Shown in pieces: positions 61,175-64,000 of a stretch of DNA of 64,000 bases. A model generated the notes under the pieces. It was not told where the DNA came from and did no database searches. It saw only the letters and a list, made by a program, of their open reading frames with translations. The DNA comes from LMUY01 sp964247705 (lineage in GTDB: Bacteria > Pseudomonadota > Alphaproteobacteria > Acetobacterales > Acetobacteraceae): assembly GCA_964247705.1 (NCBI GenBank), contig CAXTVQ010000013.1, positions 11,542 to 75,541 on the forward strand, in the 5' to 3' direction. Each line of letters starts with the position of its first letter. Positions within the stretch are counted from its first letter, which is position 1. The position numbers and the translations under genes were made by a program.

Positions 61175-62078
61175 TCATTCACGAATCCGAGAAGTGTCAT
61201 GGCCTGCAACGCTTGCCAAAAACTCAAAAATCTCTGGCAGGCTGCGACTCTGCATAGCTGAGACCGTTTTTTGCGACGATACCGGAAAACTTTGGTCCCG
61301 TACAGGCGCCTGCATAGCGGCTTGCGGAACAGGCTCCAGCGGCACTGGCCGGTTCGGCGCCGCTCTCATCGGTGCAGCACTTACCTGCACCACATTCGCC
61401 GGCGCGGTTTCAGGAATGGCTGTCGCCGGGCTAGCCGGGAGGGGTGCGAAGCCCCGCGCGCTCGCCGGCTGATGCACNNNNNNNNNNNNNNNNNNNNNNN
61501 NNNNNNNNNNNNNNNNNNNNNNNNNNNNNNNNNNNNNNNNNNNNNNNNNNNNNNNNNNNNNNNNNNNNNNNNNNNNNCATCGCCTGCGGTGACGAGCGTT
61601 GCACCGAGGGCGAGGGGAACGGCGGCGGGACAGCATTGGACGGCGGCGGCGGCACGGGCGGGAAGGTCGGGGCGGGAGCAGAGGAGCGGACCAACGGCGC
61701 CGGCGCAACCATGGCGCGTGGCGTGGGCTGTCCCACGGGAGCGGCCCATTCGGCCAAGGGGCGAGGCGGCGGCGCCACGGTCGGCGACGGCTCGGGTGGC
61801 GGCACACGGACCGGTTCGGCCTGCCTCAGCATAGGCGCCGGCCGCGGTTCGGCGACCGGCGGCATCGGCGCGGAACGCACCACCGGTTCCGGTGCGCTCA
61901 CTGGTTCCTGTTGCTCCACCGCCGGTGGCAGGGTGTCCGCCGACACGCCAGGTTGCGCCCGCCGCGGCAACACCACGCTGCTCGGCCGGATCATCGCCTG
62001 GCCGAAGCTGTGATACCGGATCGATGGCGCACCGAAAGCAGCCAAAGCCTTCGTGACGTCGTTCGCGTCGTCGCTCAT
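61175..62078 (-). CDS. bcsH: Cellulose-complementing protein (BcsH/CcpAx-like), interrupted by assembly gap
   Basis: Located between bcsZ and bcsAB, as in Komagataeibacter. N-terminus has KALAAFGAPSIRYHSFGQ, similar to the RSFGxxxxxYRxF element of CcpAx; the middle is Pro/Ala-rich and probably disordered; the C-terminus SLPEIFEFLASVAG resembles the CcpAx tail. CcpAx binds and helps localise BcsD and the synthase complex. A run of 100 N lies inside the Pro-rich part, and the frame differs by one before and after it. The reading frame after the gap was chosen by the C-terminal motif. The length is therefore approximate. ATG with AGGGGA 7 bases upstream. Confidence 0.8.
61478..61577. other. Assembly gap, 100 N
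   Basis: A run of exactly 100 N, the usual placeholder for a gap of unknown size, inside the GC-rich, proline-codon-rich part of bcsH. The window therefore does not show the true sequence here, and the frame change across it is not evidence of a frameshift. Confidence 0.97.
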
Positions 62079-62129
62079 GAGCCGTCCCCTATCAAAACAA
62101 CACTTTCCTGATGGGGATCATACCCCGTC

Positions 62130-63374
62130 CTAAGCGGCTGATGCCGCGGTTTCCTCCGCCGCGAGACGCGACAGGAGCACCAACCCGGCACCGTAGTAAT
62201 CAGAGGCTGCCATAACAGACGTCAGCCCGTCTGTCAGGCTATGATTAACATGCCTTAACGCCACCGTGGCGACGGCGCGCAGCCCGGCCGGGGCAGCATA
62301 GGGTGCAGTCTCGCCCGTGCGAAGGTCGGTCCAGGCCGGCGGCGCACCCGGCGTGCTCAGCCAGTAGCGGCGAAACGAATCGATCATCGGCCCAGCCGGG
62401 ATCTCGCCCCAGGCTGCATGCAACGGGACCCGGATGGCGTCCCACGAGAACCGCGGCGGCCATCCCGGCGCGATGGACAGCGAGCCATCCGCACGGTCCA
62501 CGCGCAGCCAGTCCGGCGGCAGCATCCATTTGCCGTAACGGCCCTGGAGCACCAGTGCCGTCCCGTCCTGGCGCAGCACGTCCCACTGGCGCGACGGCAC
62601 CAGCGGCGCGAGATCGGCGAACAAGGCGAAGGCGTAATAGGACGGGTTGACCACATAGCAGTCGCGCTGTTCGAACCCCGCGGCCCCCGGCAGCAGGATC
62701 GTCCGTGCGCCCGCGGTCCGCACGAGCCCCAGGATGTCGCGCCCGAGATGGGCCGCCTGCTCCGCGAGGTCTGGACGGCCCCAACGGGCCGCCGCCCGGG
62801 CCAGCGCCGCGGCGATAAAGAGATCGCCGTCGGTCGCGTTGTTCAGGTCCATGACCGGGTTGGCGTCGGACGGCTTGTAGCGCCAGGCGTGAAGCCGGTC
62901 GCAGGGGCGGCGGCGCAGATTCTGCGTGGTCCACTGGTGGATCGTGGCGAAGGTGTCCGGATCGTCCGCCGCCTGCGCCGCCATCATCCCCCAGCCCTGC
63001 CCCTCGCTGTGAGAGGTGTTGCCGTTTCCGGTATCGATGACCCGGCCTTCCGGCGTCACGTATTGGTGGCGGAAGGCCAGCCATTCCTGCCGCAGCCGCG
63101 CCGAGTGGACCTGTACCGGACGAGGCGGGGCGGGTGCCACGGACACGGATGCCGACGGCGGAGCCAACTCGGCGAAAGGTCCGGGCGCACGGTCCGGACG
63201 GATGGGAGCACCATCTCCCCAGCGCGGGCCGATCGTCGTCACACCCGCTCCGAGCCCCGCCGTCAACAGGGCGAGGCCTGGGAGAAACCCGCGTCGACCG
63301 GGCCCGGAAGCCCCGGAACCAGGCCCCCCAGGACCAGGGGCCTGAGGAAAGGATACAGTTTGCGTAGCGGACAC
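62130..63374 (-). CDS. bcsZ: Endo-1,4-beta-glucanase (GH8), cellulose-associated
   Basis: Family-8 glycosidase, 414 residues, that trims glucan chains during cellulose synthesis (CMCax in Komagataeibacter). Catalytic residues: Glu124 in SHSEGQGWGM and Asp182 in NNATDGDLFIA. N-terminus is Gly/Pro-rich with GRRGFLPGLALLTAG at 27-41, a twin-arginine-type export signal. GTG start with AGGAG 7 bases upstream. It is the first gene of the operon; the 167-bp gap upstream must hold its promoter, but no reliable promoter element could be placed. bcsH starts 51 bp downstream. Confidence 0.93.
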   Translation of the reverse strand: MSATQTVSFPQAPGPGGPGSGASGPGRRGFLPGLALLTAGLGAGVTTIGPRWGDGAPIRPDRAPGPFAELAPPSASVSVAPAPPRPVQVHSARLRQEWLAFRHQYVTPEGRVIDTGNGNTSHSEGQGWGMMAAQAADDPDTFATIHQWTTQNLRRRPCDRLHAWRYKPSDANPVMDLNNATDGDLFIAAALARAAARWGRPDLAEQAAHLGRDILGLVRTAGARTILLPGAAGFEQRDCYVVNPSYYAFALFADLAPLVPSRQWDVLRQDGTALVLQGRYGKWMLPPDWLRVDRADGSLSIAPGWPPRFSWDAIRVPLHAAWGEIPAGPMIDSFRRYWLSTPGAPPAWTDLRTGETAPYAAPAGLRAVATVALRHVNHSLTDGLTSVMAASDYYGAGLVLLSRLAAEETAASAA

Positions 63375-63541
63375 ACGCGTTCTCCTGCGTGTCCGTGCAC
63401 CCCGCGGCTGCCGCGGTAGTGCGAGACGATGGAACGACGCCCGCTTATTGCCGCGCCCTGTCCAGCAGTCTCACCGAAAGAGATTAACGTGAACTTTCTA
63501 CGAGTCCTGAGCCGAGTCATCGAAACCCGCCACGCTCCTAT

Positions 63542-64000
63542 TCAGCGCGAAGCTGCCAGGGCTCCTTGGCCCGCCCGCCGGACCAGGGTCAACACCACGG
63601 GGCGGCCGCGCGAGTAGTTGAACCCGGTGAGAGTGCCCCAGTCTTGTACCGCCATTCCGAGGCGGGCGGCTTCGGCGCGAAACGACGCCAGATCCGGCCG
63701 GGCCACCGCCGCGGCGACTGCCTGGCCGGCCTTCATGGCCTGTGCCGCGTCCGCACCAGTCGGCGACAACAGGGTATCCGTCCCGGCCAGGAACATGAGG
63801 CTGGGCTCATGGAACCCGGCGACCGCAATGGGCGAGCCGGCGAGCCCGGCCGCAGCCAGCGCAGCCTCGACCCGGGGGGCGATCCAGAGCGGCGCCGCAC
63901 CCGGAAGTTCGAAGCCAAGCAGCGCCAGGGTGAAGAGCGGCATCGCCGACACCGCCAGCCACGGCCGCCCGGGCCGCAACGCGAGCCAGCCGACCAGCCC
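63542..64000 (-). CDS. Glycosyltransferase family 39 (ArnT/PMT-like), C-terminal part only
   Basis: Visible is the C-terminal 152 residues; the frame is open to the right edge, so the gene begins beyond the window. GLVGWLALRPGRPWLAVSAM, then a hydrophobic helix, and VAGFHEPSLMFLAGTDT, a C-terminal motif of ArnT-type polyprenyl-phosphate glycosyltransferases (VAGYHEPSLVF). The last membrane helices are at 63850-63990. It is on the same strand as the cellulose operon and 167 bp upstream of bcsZ. It may modify lipid A or another surface glycan (inference). Confidence 0.8.
   Translation of the reverse strand, partial: GLVGWLALRPGRPWLAVSAMPLFTLALLGFELPGAAPLWIAPRVEAALAAAGLAGSPIAVAGFHEPSLMFLAGTDTLLSPTGADAAQAMKAGQAVAAAVARPDLASFRAEAARLGMAVQDWGTLTGFNYSRGRPVVLTLVRRAGQGALAASR

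Noticed and set aside
61175..62078. bcsH as a frameshifted pseudogene
   Set aside because: The frame change lies exactly across a 100-N placeholder gap of unknown length, so no frameshift can be inferred.
63375..63541. Sigma-70 promoter for the cellulose operon
   Set aside because: AT-richer patches exist near 63470-63500, but no -35/-10 pair with 16-18 bp spacing was found, so no promoter is annotated.

Overview
The window is very GC-rich, densely packed chromosomal DNA from an alphaproteobacterium, most likely a member of the Acetobacteraceae (inference). The strongest evidence is the cellulose locus at the right end. Its order bcsZ-bcsH-bcsAB-bcsC-bcsD, with BcsA and BcsB fused and a proline-rich cellulose-complementing protein, is the arrangement known from Komagataeibacter. 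The etfB-etfA-hbd trio and a small HIG1-like membrane protein fit the same group. No tRNA, rRNA, CRISPR array, insertion sequence or phage gene was seen.

Layout: (1) 1-5.1 kb holds a fused hydantoinase/oxoprolinase, cut by the left edge, plus an OPT-family transporter. (2) 5.2-10.6 kb (minus) holds an NtaA-type flavin monooxygenase, a polar amino-acid ABC transporter, a small secreted protein and a D-amino-acid dehydrogenase-like enzyme. (3) 10.7-11.9 kb holds a secreted alpha/beta hydrolase and a small hydrophilic protein. (4) 11.9-15.1 kb (minus) is a molybdate/tungstate uptake operon: modA, a permease-ATPase fusion and a ModE-like regulator, with a ModE-box-like palindrome upstream. (5) 15.3-18.1 kb holds an aldo/keto reductase, free methionine-(R)-sulfoxide reductase and an MFS pump. 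(6) 18.0-23.3 kb (minus) is a second hydantoinase system (MHS transporter, HyuA, HyuB). (7) 23.4-27.5 kb (minus) is an Ssu-like sulfonate cluster interrupted by an intrinsic-terminator hairpin and a small unknown gene. (8) 27.6-32.0 kb (minus) holds an AtuA-family pair, an FMN reductase, a DapA-family lyase/synthase, an unknown protein and a VOC dioxygenase-like protein. (9) 32.1-35.8 kb (minus) holds a chemoreceptor and homogentisate dioxygenase. (10) 36.0-38.5 kb holds a GMC oxidoreductase coupled to a family-2 glycosyltransferase. (11) 38.9-44.1 kb is a complete peptide/nickel-type ABC importer with both ATPases in one chain. (12) 44.1-48.9 kb holds NDH-2, a 2OG-Fe dioxygenase, a large MscS channel and a HIG1-like protein. 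(13) 49.0-51.6 kb holds etfB-etfA-hbd. (14) 51.6-63.4 kb (minus) is the cellulose operon, with a 100-N assembly gap inside bcsH. (15) The right edge cuts a family-39 glycosyltransferase-like gene.

The overall picture is a metabolically versatile aerobe that scavenges cyclic amides, D-amino acids, peptides, organosulfur compounds and aromatics, and that makes extracellular cellulose. Many neighbouring genes overlap by 4 bp (ATGA or GTGA), pointing to tightly coupled operons. A family of GC-rich palindromes recurs between genes, and one copy lies in frame inside the first hydantoinase gene. I found no wholly unfamiliar multigene system. The most unusual items are that palindrome, the gene and hairpin inside the sulfonate cluster, the MscS/2OG-dioxygenase pair, and two or three very small genes in tight operon contexts.
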